DNA of 64,000 nucleotides from Brachypterus glaber (GCA_958510825.1 OY294049.1:5704001-5768000); one strand, 5' to 3'. Positions 32,484 through 44,335 are shown, numbered from the stretch's first letter. The notes: generated from the sequence alone by a model not told the origin. Numbers and translations: made by a program.

Positions 32484-34051
32484 GTAAGATTACCAAAGAA
32501 TTTAAATACATTATTAATTATATAACCTAACCTAAAAAACTATTTTTTTTTTAATTTTAGTTTTTCTGCTACAGTTCAAAGAGCTGCAAGTGACAAAGGT
32601 GAAAGTCCTAAAGAACTGCAACATGATTTGGCTTTGCTTAACCCCGATGAAGTTATCCATAAGAAAAAACTAGCAGGTTATATAACCATCGATGGACCAG
32701 TAAGTAAAAGAAATTATAAATACACTATGAAGATAAAGAGTTAATAAATAAAACTTGTTTAACCAGTTTAATCTGGAAAAAAAGGTTTTTTTCTGGTCAG
32801 TTGCTAAAAATCCCAGTTTTTTCCAGACCTGCTTTATCAGTTTTGTAAGAAATATAAAAGGGAAAGGAATTAACATTCATGGAATTAACCTTAATTTAGT
32901 ATGTTGTTATTGTTTTTAGACAGAATTAAATTTAGTTTCTGGTGTACCAGAAGATCAGTTTAAAACTCGTAGAGTAAGAATTTATGAACCACCAAAAAAT
33001 GCCATGCAAAGTGGTACAAACAATATTGGTCATTGGGAGATGGAGTTTGATAACAAAGAAAGATGGGAGAACCCTCTCATGGGATGGTGCTCTAGGTAGG
33101 ATTGTTAGTATTTTAATTAACAGCATTTTAAGATCCAACTATAGTTTGAGATATATCATACTGAACTTTCACCTCTTGGTTGGTAAAAAATATTTGAAAT
33201 ATTTGTGTTGCTTTTTATGGTTTTCAATGTTCCGTATTATGCGAAAAATATTATTTCATTGAAAAAGAATCTCTGTCTGTCTCAGAAAATTTGTGACTAT
33301 GATAACTAAAGAACACGTTAAGCTAAGTCTTTAAATTTGGAACATAGTTTTTTTATTTGAAGTTGTAGACTGCAGTGCTAGGGTTGTTTTTGGTAAAAAT
33401 TGTGGTGGGTTAGGGGAGTCTGAGGGCATAGATACTATTTGTGTAGATTTGACGTGTATATTATATATATTTAATAAAAAAGTGCAGATTTTTTATTTTG
33501 GTATAATAAATAAAGATAAAAATCAGCCAAACATTTTCACTTCTGCCTTACAAAGCATCATCATAAGTGACTTATGATTTTTAAATGTAACTATACAATT
33601 TCATATGTCTATATGTCTAAATGTTTTGTAAAATGAACATGTAAACAGTCTGTTTCCTGATAAGGGCCACCCTGATGATGCTTTGCAAGGCAGAAATGAA
33701 AGCGCTAAGCTGATTTTTATCTTTATTTATTATACTGAAATACAAAATCTACACTTTTTTAATAGATACTATTTCTTGTTTGGAAAAAAAAATAATTAAA
33801 AAAAACTCAATTTTTTTAAATCAACAGTAATTTTTCTTCAACTTAAAAAAACTATAAATGTTTTTTTTAGTGGTGATCCCTTGTCCAACATGAAAATTCA
33901 ATTTTCCACTAAAGAAGAAGCAATGGAATATTGTGAAAAAAATGGGTGGGAATATTTTATTCAAGAAAGTTCTCATGAGAGACCCTTTAAACCAAAAAGT
34001 TATGGAGTTAACTTTTCTTGGAACAAGCGTACCAGAACTTCAACAAAGTAA
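32425..34051 (+). CDS. NDUFS4: NADH dehydrogenase [ubiquinone] iron-sulfur protein 4, mitochondrial (complex I 18-kDa subunit)
   Basis: Four exons, 32425-32483, 32561-32699, 32920-33095 and 33871-34051, give 184 aa, the usual length (human 175, fly about 183). The protein is an accessory subunit of the complex I N-module on the matrix side and is needed for assembly and stability. The N-terminus ([20 protein letters not shown]) is a basic, hydroxylated mitochondrial presequence. The core shows the family signatures: [64 protein letters not shown], and the C-terminal [18 protein letters not shown], which matches the conserved end with its basic RxS/T phosphosite. Junction phases are 2, 0 and 2. 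AATAAA lies at 34077-34082. Intact, with no sign of pseudogenisation. Confidence 0.96.
32561..32699 (+). CDS. NDUFS4: NDUFS4 exon 2
   Basis: Acceptor TTAATTTTAG, donor CCA|GTAAGT. Encodes [14 protein letters not shown]... to AGYITIDGP. Confidence 0.93.
32920..33095 (+). CDS. NDUFS4: NDUFS4 exon 3
   Basis: Acceptor TGTTTTTAG, donor TCTAG|GTAGGA. Encodes [20 protein letters not shown] through ENPLMGWCS, the most conserved block. Confidence 0.95.
33474..33762. mobile_element. MITE in NDUFS4 intron 3
   Basis: Inverted arms of about 90 nt: AAAAAAGTGCAGATTTTTTA, TCAGCC, TTCTGCCTTACAAAGCATCA on the left mirror TGATGCTTTGCAAGGCAGAA and TAGATTTTGT-type sequence on the right. No coding content. Confidence 0.65.
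33871..34051 (+). CDS. NDUFS4: NDUFS4 exon 4 (C-terminus)
   Basis: Acceptor after T8AG. Encodes [20 protein letters not shown] to the TAA stop at 34049-34051. Confidence 0.95.
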
Positions 34052-34076
34052 AAGGTATAATTTAGTAAATATTGTA

Positions 34077-34082
34077 AATAAA
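34077..34082 (+). terminator. NDUFS4: NDUFS4 poly(A) signal
   Basis: AATAAA 26 nt past the stop codon; a second lies about 30 nt further on. Confidence 0.6.
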
Positions 34083-34300
34083 AATAATATAATCAAACAA
34101 AGCTAAGGAAATAAAAAAGCTTAGGTAAAAGATATTTTTTTTTATTTTAAAATTACAACACTATTCTTCACAAATTTCAAAGTTTTATTAATTAGTTTTT
34201 ATTTTGTACAATTCTATGATTTTTATAACTATTATTATTTTAAATTAACAATATTATTATTTTTGAAAACATTTCACAAAAAAGGCATTTACTAGGTAGG

Positions 34301-35274
34301 TAAAGAGTGACCGCAAAAAAAGAGGTTTTTAGCCTGTTTTTCCAAAACCTGTAACTTTGATTGGAGTTGATAAAATGTAACATAAAGGTGCTCAAAATTT
34401 GTGTCTGGTCATGAACTTGTGCAAAAAGCAAGATTTATTGTTCTGGAAGCTAAACACCCTTGAACTTAACTATGGGTACTTGAATTGAATTTTATACTCT
34501 AAACTTTCTCACATTTTATTAAACATAACTGGCTGGATCCCTTTAACTCGATTTTTCTTGAGATACTTTATGACTTACTACTTCTTTTGGTGCTTGGGGG
34601 TAGTTTACCCCTTTACATGTTTTTTATGTTTCATATTGCAGAAAAATTATTTTTTTAAATATTTTGATTTTTTTCTTTTTAACCCCTTTAAAGAGGTATC
34701 ACCCTTGGATTTGATGAAAATCCACCCCCACAATGAGGGCTAAACTACCCCCAAGCACCAAAAAAAGTATTAAATCATAAAGTATCTCAAGAAAAAATCG
34801 AATTAAAGGGATCCAGCTTCTTCTTCTTCTATTTGTGTTGGCCTTGATTATTAACCATATCGGCCAGGGGTCCGTCGTGTCAAATCCGGGGTGAAAATTT
34901 GGCTTTTTTTATTTTTTTTTTCTTCTATTCTTCTGTCTTATTTTCTGCAAGGAGAGAGGATTGAGGTTAGGGATCCAGCCAGTTATTATTATTATTAGTA
35001 TTATTATTTATTATTTATTTTAGCAATATTAAGTGGTAAAACTGATGAGTCATGTTTAATAAAATGTGAGAAAGTTTGGAGTATAAAATTCAATTCAAGT
35101 ACCCATAGTTGACCCTTTGTTTAAGGGGATGTTTAGCTTCTAGAGCAATAAATCTTGCTTTTTGCACAAATTCATGACCAGACAAAACTTTTGAGCACTT
35201 ATACATTACATTTTATCATTTCCAATCGAAGTTACGGATGTTTGAAAAAGAGGCTAACTTTGCAGTCACTTTTT
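34301..35274. mobile_element. Large nested foldback element with a short insertion
   Basis: The outer arms (AAAGAGTGACCGCAAA... through TTTCTCACATTTTATTAAAC) have their complement at 35045-35274. An inner palindrome at about 34540-34808 pairs ACTTTATGACTTACTACTTC with its complement around a central loop. An unrelated insert (34815-34970, starting TTCTTCTTCTTCTATTTGTG) is flanked by a repeated GGGATCCAGC, which looks like its target duplication. Confidence 0.7.
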
Positions 35275-35468
35275 ATAAACTTATATTAATTAATAGCTAA
35301 TATTAAAACAGTCAGATACATATTTTGAAACAAACATTTTTAAGTAATTCTATAATCTGAGAATTACAGATGGTGGTTAAAAACATAACCAATATTATTA
35401 AAAAATATTTCATATCATAGAAAATAAAAATTATTAAATTATTTTTGGAATAATGTGAAAACATTGAT

Positions 35469-36438
35469 CAGGCCCGGGCGCAGGATTTGCTCGTGGGAGG
35501 GGGGTTCTCAAATTCTACAATCCTAACGTAAGAAAGCCCTAGCGCCGCAAGTGATTTTTTTTACAAACTTAATTGTCTATTTTAATTTTAAATTAGTCTT
35601 TTAAATTTATATTAATTAAATTTAAAAGTTTACAAAAATGCATTAAACTTTTTCTAATATCACGCATAAGTTCTACAATCATAAATAGAGAAAAACGTAA
35701 GAAAGCCCTAGTGCCACACGTAATTTTTTTTGAAAATTTGAGAAAGGAAAGCCCTAGTGGCGAAGAATTTTACAAAATTGATGGTCTATTTTCTTGAACA
35801 CTTTAATTATTCTAAATTTCACAAAAATGCATAAGAGCTCTAACGCCGCAGGCGAAAGTTTTTACGAATTTCACGCTTAAGTTCTACAATCTTAGATAAA
35901 AAAATGTAAGAAATCCCTACTGCCACAGGCAATTTATTTTACAAACTTTCATTTTAAAACAGTTTTATAATTCAAATTTTACCAAAATGTAAGAAAGATC
36001 TAGCGCCGCAGCCCAAAATTCTTATGAATTTAAAGGTCCACTTGAGCAGCAATATACACATTACCTTCCAAATTACAAAATATAATAAATTTATTAAAAA
36101 AGTAATTAAACCTTTTTAGACAAAATTCCCTGTTTTTTAGGATTTTTTAATATTTCCCTGTATTACAGGCAAAAAGTAGCTAAATTCCAAATTTTCCAGA
36201 TAACCCCTTTCAGATCCCTGTCTTTTCCTTTATTCCCTGATCTGTAGGAACCCTGTAAGAAGAAAACTATCAACAAATAGATGTACATAACATATATTAT
36301 ATAATTATAAGATTAGTCATATACATTTCGCTTGATTCAAATTTTTCCTAATCAAGAAGTTCAGAAAACAAAACTAGTTTAAAACCCTCCTGGGGGGTGG
36401 GTTTGAACCCCCAAAACCCCCCCGTGCGCACGGGCCTG
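35469..36438. mobile_element. hAT-like non-autonomous element, 970 bp, 8-bp target duplication
   Basis: The termini CAGGCCCGGGCGCA and TGCGCACGGGCCTG are inverted repeats flanked by a perfect 8-bp duplication ACATTGAT (35461-35468 and 36439-36446), the hAT signature. The interior has about five degenerate copies of GTAAGAAAGCCCTAGCGCCGC spaced roughly 120 bp. No transposase. Confidence 0.85.
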
Positions 36439-36594
36439 ACATTGATGTCCATAGATTTCCCCTTAAAATTGTGACATGTTGGTAAAATACAAGCTTTATA
36501 GCTTACTTTCTTCCAGTGTTTCTGTTTGTCCAATATGCCACAAACAAGTTTTTAAGAAATAACTTGTATTTCAAAAATGATATGGTATTTTTTA

Positions 36595-37182
36595 TAGAGG
36601 GTGCTCGTAAATATGTCACTATTGAAGGAGGCAATTCCTTGGCGTATTCTATGACTAAAAGTTCATATATGTCCTAAATTGCTTTATTTTAAAGATACGG
36701 GGTGTTGTTTAAAACAAAAATCAGTTTTTTATCCATATCATAAATACTATTTCATCGATTTTGAGGAAGCTTCGCAGATTTGTTTGTAGTAGTATTATAC
36801 TGCTAGCAGTAGTAAGAGGTGAATTTAGAATGGATTAGATTATAATTATTAAGTCCAGTGGCGTCCCGGAAGGCAACCTAATTAATATATTTGAAAGAAA
36901 AAATGTACGCCACTGTTTTTTTTAAATACTTTTTTAGTTTTTTTAGATTAACGAATTAAAAGTTCAAGAATCATAATTGTGTTTTTAATTGGTTAATCTA
37001 AAAAAATTAAAAAAATATAAGTGTTTCTGATATGGATCAAAAACTGATTTTGTTAACTTTAACACCCTGTATTTTTAAAATAAAGCAATTTAGGACATAT
37101 ATTTATATGAACTTGTAGTCATAGAATAAGCCAAGGAATTACCTTCTTCCATAGTCACATGATATTTATGAACACCCTGTAT
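36595..37182. mobile_element. MITE with long terminal inverted repeats (about 120 bp)
   Basis: Starts TAGAGGGTGCTCGTAAATAT and ends ATATTTATGAACACCCTGTA. The arms include AAGGAATTGCC-type and CTAAATTGCTTTATTTTAAA, mirrored at the other end. TA-rich flanks point to Tc1/mariner. Confidence 0.75.
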
Positions 37183-38399
37183 ATATGTTTTTATTTTTAT
37201 GCATACAATTGAGAAAAATTATTAATCAAAATCTGTTATGCTTTTTATATTTGTTTCTAATATCTATCTAGATCAGTTTTGGCGAATATTTTTGGCAATC
37301 AACATAAACTATTTGCCCTTAATATTTAATTTAAAAAATTGATATACCTAACAGCATAATATAAACACGTTTAAAATATAACATTTCATTATTTAGATCA
37401 AAACAAAAATAAACAAAAACACACAGATCAAATTAGTTTTTTAAATTTTTTCTCACTATCTATTTTGATGCAAATATCACAATTAATTAAGCTAGAACTA
37501 TTTAAGATAATTTTTTTAAGGAAGAAAACTTTTTTTTATCATAGGTACGTTATTTTAATTCGCATTGCGTCAAAAAACGTATATCAAAAGAAACTTTTGA
37601 GATATGTCTTTTGATTTACTTATGAAAATGAATATTATAATACATTGCTAAATATTAGTGTAGGTATATTTTATATTTACAGTTAATTTTTTATTCGTGT
37701 TTATTTACAAAACTCGCTAAAACCTCTTTGAGCCATATCAGCTCATAATTTTTAAATATTTAGTGATTTACTCAAAAATGCCCAAAGAAATTTAATAAAT
37801 TCCTAGGTAAATAACTTGGTATTGTTTAAAACTATAAAAAACATTCGTATGTTATTTTTCATTCCCTTATGAATTTTCGCCTAAAAGTTCTGGTTTGATT
37901 TCTGAATATAATCTAGGGTTTATTTTAAGCATTTTATGTAAAAAAAAAACTTGCCTGGCTTTTTTGCAACATTTATTTTTATTTATTTATTGGTTTATAG
38001 TCGTTCTGGGACCTTACTCGAAGGTAGTTTATACCATATTTGACTGTTAATTACAATTAAATTTTATTTACAAAAACTTCCCCCATAGGTTCCAAAATGT
38101 TCTTATCTGCATTTATCCATACAGTATATGGCAGTTTTCTTATGTCCATGATTGATTTCATATAAAAGATTCATCGTCTTAACACTCTTACAGACAAACA
38201 GTGATTGGACTTTTACCTAATACAAAGGGGCTTCCTTATAGATTTTGAGCTGCTGAATATATCTGTTGTTAAAGTTTAGTTTGATTTTTTAGTTTTTGCA
38301 CCAAATTGGATATTATATTCAGGAATAATTTCGCCATAATCATGTAATGTAATGTATGTTCATATAAATGAGTCTTAATTTTTATTTTATATGTATGTC
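37183..38399. other. Intergenic DNA, nothing recognised
   Basis: AT-rich, no coding potential, no strong repeat seen. Confidence 0.6.
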
Positions 38400-38543
38400 G
38401 CAGCCTTTTGAAGTAATTGGCCGTTTCATGAAAAGGCTGGACGGTTCATGGAATGCTACCACTACCAAACCAACCAACCAACATCCCAACTTCATGAACC
38501 GTCCAGCCTTTTCATGAAACGGCCAATTACTTCAAAAGGCTGC
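38400..38543. repeat. Perfect 51-bp inverted repeat (hairpin)
   Basis: 38400-38450 (GCAGCCTTTTGAAGTAATTG... to GGTTCATG) is the exact complement of 38493-38543, with a 42-nt spacer rich in CCAA. No mismatch is seen across 51 bp. It could be the remnant of a very young MITE or another hairpin-forming locus. Confidence 0.85.
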
Positions 38544-39214
38544 AACGTGTATAAACAATAAATTAATTTTTGTTTTTATTTTAAATACCGCCAATGATTC
38601 TTTAAGTACCTGCATTTGGGTTAAACGTGACGTAAGCTACGGTTTAAATGAAGCATAAGGTATGGAATTTACTGTCTAGTACCGTGGCATACGTCACGTG
38701 ACGTAAGCCACGATAGTACACATTTAATGTCATTTTAACACTAATAATCAACATAGATAAGATAATATAAGATTATTGATATTCCAAAAAAAAAATTGTC
38801 TCAAAATCTATAAGGAAACCTATTTTTGTCATAAACTCCTTGGCAGAAGTATCAAGTTCAAGACGATGTTGCAAAAAAGCTTTTTAACTTTTTTTTTTGT
38901 CGAGGGTGTTTAAAATATAACTTTAATCAGACAAAAAAAAAATTAAAGATGCCCTAAATCAGAACAAAAAACAAAGGTACCGGAACTCTTAGGTCAACAT
39001 TTATGAAACTAGCCTTGCGGTCGAAAAAACAAATTTGTATGTAGAACTCGTATTAAAGTATTGTAAATGATATTAACCGAGATTGTCTGTCTCCTACCTT
39101 CTAAGTAACCCATAAATGGATAAGTCTATGGTAACTCACGTTAAAGCAGCAAAAAAAATACACTTTCTTTTAAATTACATTACATGTTTGTTTACATTAC
39201 ATGTTTGTTTAACC
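38544..39214. other. Intergenic DNA
   Basis: No gene. A small imperfect palindrome at 38625-38715 carries GTGACGTAAGCTACGG and CACGTGACGTAAGCCACG. Confidence 0.5.
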
Positions 39215-39456
39215 TCGTACTATTCTACTTAATTAAGCATCCCCTAAGTCCAGGACTTGTGTGGGCTAGTAGTAGAGGGAACCACCGGCTTATACTGACT
39301 TTCGAACCAGTTTCTAGGGAGTGTCCGTTTCACTTATCGCCTTCGCCAAATTTCAATTATTAATTAACTGAAAAAGGCAAATCGGCGCCAGTGAGAATCG
39401 AACTCACGATAGTAGACTTGCTATGCATACGCGCTAGCCACTACGCTATGCCTCCC
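39215..39456 (-). mobile_element. tRNA-derived SINE, copy 1
   Basis: On the minus strand it starts GGGAGGCATAGCGTAGTGGC (A box TAGCGTAGTGG), then has the B box GTTCGATTC, a tRNA-like GGCGCCGATTTGCC, and a body shared with copy 2 at 57178-57430. The 5' GGGAGGC does not pair with a 3' acceptor strand, so it is a SINE head, not a working tRNA. Confidence 0.85.
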
Positions 39457-40350
39457 ATATTTTACTATATTAATATTTTTTAAAAAACAAACATTAATAA
39501 TAATAAATAAGAAACAATATTTAATATTATTGTAACAAAATATTCAAAAGAGTAATTTTTTCTGCAGCTGTAAAGTTACCATGCATTTACCCGATCGGCC
39601 GAATGGGTGTGTAAATTATGTGTTGCGAAATCAGAAGAGGTTGAATAAGTTTTGTAAATACATCGTGGTTGTACTCGTCTGTACCGGTTTTACTATTTTT
39701 CTCATGGACCCGTGTGAAATTTTAAAATTATTAGTTTTAAAAGTTGTCTTTTTTTAATTAATTTTTAAATACCTAATCACTATAAAAGTTAGACGACGTT
39801 TTTGGCAGGTACCAAGGCGATCTCTGCGTAAAGCTTGCCTTGCAAGTACAGACTTAAAAATAATATCTTAATCCAATAAAAAAATATTTATTTGGATATA
39901 TACGGTGAAATTTTGTCGAAAATTCCCCAACTAAATATTAGCTAATTTGCTAACTTTTTTACTGAGAAAAAAGCTTTACCCCTGACGGAAAATAATTCAA
40001 TGATTAAAAAAAAAAGATCCTCACCTCTACAAAATTCCCAACTGTACTACTAATTTTTTCAACTTCTTTTTACCCCTGACGGAAAATTTGTTCAAATTTC
40101 CCAACTCTACCACTTAATTTTCTCAACTTTTTTCTCCCAACTCGAGCGCTACAAAATCATTTTGTTAAATTATAGTTGAATTTTGTCGAACCCACAGTGC
40201 AGTATGTCACAGTAGTTTTACAGTTAAAAAAAAATGTTTAAATTAATCTTTTGTGTTTTAGTATTAAAATTATAATATCTGGTACATACTATGAAAACGT
40301 ATGTTGTTGCATAGTTATAAAGTTATTATTCACTTGGATTAAATCGAGGA
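39457..40350. other. Intergenic DNA with a degenerate internal repeat
   Basis: No gene. Two loosely repeated blocks contain TACCCCTGACGGAAAAT (39976 and 40070) and CCCAACT(C/G)TAC-type sequence. Confidence 0.45.
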
Positions 40351-40567
40351 GTAAACCGCAGAGGAATTCAGGTGTTCAAATTGGAGGTAATCTTGAGAAA
40401 ATCTTTAAAGGTTACGAGGTAATCTGAAGGAAATTTTTAAAGATTTCCTCCTTTTTGGAGGAAATCTTAGGAACTCGTGGTAATCTTTGGAGGTAGTCTG
40501 GGGGAAATCTTTGAAGATTTCCTCCTAAAAGGAATTCAGGTGTACACAATGTTTTCAGCGGTTTACC
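40351..40567. repeat. Short inverted-repeat element with internal AGGAAATCTTTAAAGATTTCC-type palindromes
   Basis: The ends GTAAACCGC and GCGGTTTAC are inverted. GAGGAATTCAGGTGT-type sequence occurs near both ends in direct orientation, and the inside repeats GAGGTAATCT and AAGATTTCCTCC. Confidence 0.5.
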
Positions 40568-42029
40568 CCTTGGCTTAAATAGTATTTATTTGGATTAATA
40601 TATTATTTTTTATCTGTATAAGCATTCAGAAAAATTTTAGTCGTTTTTGTAACGGCAATTATAACTTTTACAAAATTATCAAAAAGCTTGAAAATAATCA
40701 TACACTTTTTTTAAGTTGAAAGCATTTATAATTTGACCAAAACTAAAAAGATTTTATTGTAAACTGTTATTTATGGATATATTTATCGATATGTTGTATC
40801 TATTATGACAAACGGAGTGTTCTAGAAATCACTCTTGATAAATATATAACTACTAGTATATACCCGCGACTTCGTCCGCGTAGGAATCGAGACACTAAAA
40901 ACCATCAAGTTCACTGTTGCTGTATACTTCAAAACAATAAGGACGTCCCGCCGCCCGTCACCCGTCGCCCGTCGTGGCTTGATGCTCAAAAAAGCACTCC
41001 ACCTTTTATATAAATGTGATCTGGAGCACCCTTTAGATGTCAACGCGCCTTTTTACGTATACTGTGTAAAATTTCTAGTACTATGGCGACATAATTATTT
41101 ATATAAATGGTCAACAATTTTCTACGAATGAAAAAGCTCGATAACTTTTTTTGATGAAGTCTTTTTTATAGGCCATTGAGTAAATAATCTCTTTAAAAAT
41201 ATTGTCATTTTTACAATATTTTAAGTTTTTATGAATTCATCAAAATTTGTTCTTTGTTTTTGTATTGCGTAGTTAGCCATCCAGAATAACCTTCGCAACA
41301 TACACTTTTTATAATTTTATTATAAATACTTGCAAATAATACAAAATAAGTGGATTAAATTTCTATAAAAAAGTCTAATAGGTACCTAAGCTCTACTGAT
41401 TGTTCTCATATTTTTCCGTTAAGTCAGTAGTTTCATTATATATAATTGACTTAATAACAATAACCTGTATTTATAGATACGACATGATTTTAAAGGCATT
41501 TAAAACGACATTTTAGTTTATTACAAAATTCACCCACATCTCTATGAAGATGTGGAAATTGTTTCTGATATATAAAATAAAAATCAAGAAAGGTACACTG
41601 CAGTACTCTATCAGTATACTGGTAAAGGCATATTTAGGACCCATATCACATTTCTGATTTTGAAACGTAATAATGAAAAACAAAGGAAACCTATCTACTT
41701 GTTTCCTTAAAAAAATATAAAATATAAAAGTCCATTTAAATTGCCTAAAGAATCACGCAGAATCACTAACCCTATTATCTTCACGTTACTAAATTATTTA
41801 TGTACAGTTTGTAACTTGCTTTAATTTAATTTCGGTTTTCACTTTTATAAAATGGGTCGATCACTTAAAAAATGTCGTGGCTGAGCTATTATAGCTATTA
41901 TAATAAATAGGTCATTTTAATGGTGGCAACCAATTGAAAGCCAAGTAATTATATCCAACGACATTTTGTCCCACGCCCTTCATCCCTACGAATTCGTCCC
42001 AGACCATTTGTGTCCCGGCCGGCTTTTTT
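40568..42029. other. Intergenic DNA with a repeat fragment near 40860
   Basis: TATACCCGCGACTTCGTCCG (from 40859) is a motif I associate with a dispersed arthropod retroelement tail; the surrounding 180 bp is GC-richer than the background. The remainder is AT-rich and unrecognised. Confidence 0.35.
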
Positions 42030-42175
42030 CAGACCAATTTTGTCGCAGACCAATTTTGTCTCAGGCCAATTTTATCCTAGACCAATTTTGTCCCAGACCA
42101 ATTTTTTCCCAGACCAATTTTGTCCCAAATTTAATTTTGTCCTAGACCAATTTTGTCCCAGATTAATATTGTCCC
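42030..42175. repeat. 16-bp minisatellite, about 9 copies
   Basis: Head-to-tail CAGACCAATTTTGTCC with few substitutions. Degenerate flanking units extend to about 41960 and 42300. Confidence 0.85.
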
Positions 42176-42492
42176 AATGACGGTTATTTAGACCAATATA
42201 CATTTCATCCCACACACATTTTGTTCTTAACACATTTGACCAGGGATCAAATGTGTTAATTACATCCAAGAATTTCGTCCCAAAGACAGTTTATCCCATT
42301 ACTTATTTGAAAAAATGAATAACTTTTATAAGGCGGTTTGTATGTGTGGTTGGGACTATACAGAGCGTGTCAAAAGTTCGTCCCCCCCCCTTAACTTTTG
42401 AACGGCTTAAGATATCAACTTATTTAAACTTCATAAAACACTTAAATAACATAACCCAAATAATTTTTTAGTATATATTTTTCATATGATTG

Positions 42493-42894
42493 GGGGGTAC
42501 AATGGAGACAGGGGGCAAGGGGGGAATTTTTTTAATGGAAAGGGGGGTCGTGTGATACATAATTTTAAAGCTTATAAAATTCTGTAAACCTAGCGATTTT
42601 TTAACATTTTTTTTGTAAAATTTTATTTATATCATCATTCAAAATTAGTTTAAAGTACAATTGATGTTTTTGCATGATGAAATAAACCATTTTTCAAAAA
42701 TTGTTTGATTTTTTTAAGAAATGTTGACAAAAATCTCTATTTTTGGGGGTTTAAAATAACCCCCAAAAATTGCTCCGAAAAAAATTTAAAAATATGTGTG
42801 CAAATAGAGAATTTTATAAGCTTTAAAATAATGTATCACGCGACCCTTCTTTCTATTAAAAAAAACCTTGCCCCCCTGTCTCCATTGTGCACCC
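42493..42894. mobile_element. Foldback element with G/C-run arms
   Basis: Left arm GGGGTACAATGGAGACAGGG... through TAAAGCTTATAAAATTC; the complementary right arm runs 42803-42894. The arms are about 95 nt and include poly-G/poly-C runs. A Lys/Asn-rich open frame in the loop is not credible. Confidence 0.7.
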
Positions 42895-43398
42895 TAAGCA
42901 TACCAAATTATTATTTATATTATTATTATTAAACAACGTAATGTTTTACTGTAACAACTTGTGTTCAAAAACTAAAGTTGCGATGGGTTCCAAATATATA
43001 ATATTCAGTACCTATTTAATAAGGTTACAAATTCTCGGTGTGGATAAAATTATTTGGGATCCAATTGGGTGTAACTGTTTTTTATTATAAAACGTGCATA
43101 CTTACGTCAATTGATTACTATAGCAAGGATCAAGGATAGAACCGTCAGATAAATGTAAAAACCTCTTCAGATCAATCAAAGCTTAATTAGAATTAATTCA
43201 CTTTACCATTATAGTACACCGTGCCTTTCTGATAGAACTGAGCGTGATACTCTTGCTACTTTGATTTTTGTTTAACAAATCGGTTCCGCGTCACTTACGT
43301 AGAATGTTAAAAAAATTGAGCCGTTTGTGATTTATTCGCAAAAAAGTGTCACGTGGCCGAAATTTATGCTTATAAAGTTTAATTAAATAAGCCAATTC

Positions 43399-43949
43399 GG
43401 CAGACTAACATCTCTACTCTAAATTTCTCTACTCCCTAACACCCCTACTCCATAACATCCCTACTCCACTACAACTCTACTCCGTAACATCTCTACTCCA
43501 TAACATTTCTACTCCGTAACAACTCTACTCCACACTATAGACACTCGATTAGCCACTTGTCTTAACTCAAAAGAATATTTGTCATGCTAAGTCACTGTCA
43601 AAAATGAATTCAGTTTATTAATTACTTATATATTAGTGCATGTTAAGAGTACGCGGTCATTGTTCCTTTTAGAATAATTCATTTATGATTGTTCTAGATT
43701 TACATTTAAAGATAAACGTTTTCTAGGAAAAAAATAAAATAATCTAGAAGAAGAAGATTCTTTGTTCTTTGAACTGCTCATTTATTATTAAGTGGCTAAT
43801 AAAGTGCATATAGTGTGTAGTAGAGTTGTTACGGAGTAGAGATGTTATGGAGTAGATATGTTACGGAGTAGAGTTGTTGTGGAGTAGGCATGTTATGGAG
43901 TAGGGATGTTAGGGAGTAGAGAAATTTAGAGTAGAGATGTTTGTCTGCC
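43399..43949. mobile_element. FB-like foldback element whose arms are short tandem repeats, 8-bp target duplication
   Basis: The arms are about 160 nt. Each starts GGCAGAC(T/A)AACATCTC and is made of 16-17-bp repeats of CTCTACTCC(A/G)TAACAT. The element is flanked by GCCAATTC at 43391-43398 and 43950-43957. Arms built from tandem repeats are the hallmark of Foldback (FB) elements. The loop (about 230 nt) has no gene. Confidence 0.85.
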
Positions 43950-44021
43950 GCCAATTCAATAGTTTTTATTTTATTGTTTTAGTTTATATGTAAAAAAAGA
44001 CAATTTAATTTTAAAAATAAT

Positions 44022-44329
44022 TTTTTTATCCTACACAAGGCTAAAATCCGTTTTCCTTGTCTCATTTGTGGTCGGAAAGTGCTTCTTTTCCCAGCTAGAC
44101 AAAAAAAATACAAAAATTATCAATAGATGGCGAAAATGTTTACTCGATTTTAGCTAATGAAACCAAAATTTTCAGTATATTGGGTTATATAATATATTTT
44201 ATTAACAAATAATTTAGATAATGAAATATTTTTCTATAGCAATTTTAGTACTTTATAGTTGATAACAACTTGTCATTAACCTAACCTCTTCTATACCTTA
44301 TTTGCTATTTTTTGTGTAGGATAAAAAAC
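44022..44329. mobile_element. MITE with TTTTTTATCCTACACAA termini
   Basis: 17-bp inverted termini TTTTTTATCCTACACAA / TTGTGTAGGATAAAAAA enclose about 270 bp without coding sequence. The next inverted repeat (44336-44451) follows almost at once. Confidence 0.6.
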
Positions 44330-44335
44330 AATATG

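Noticed and set aside
39388..39456. tRNA gene on the minus strand
   Set aside because: A and B boxes are present but the acceptor stem does not pair, and the same head plus body recurs at 57178-57430, so it is a SINE.
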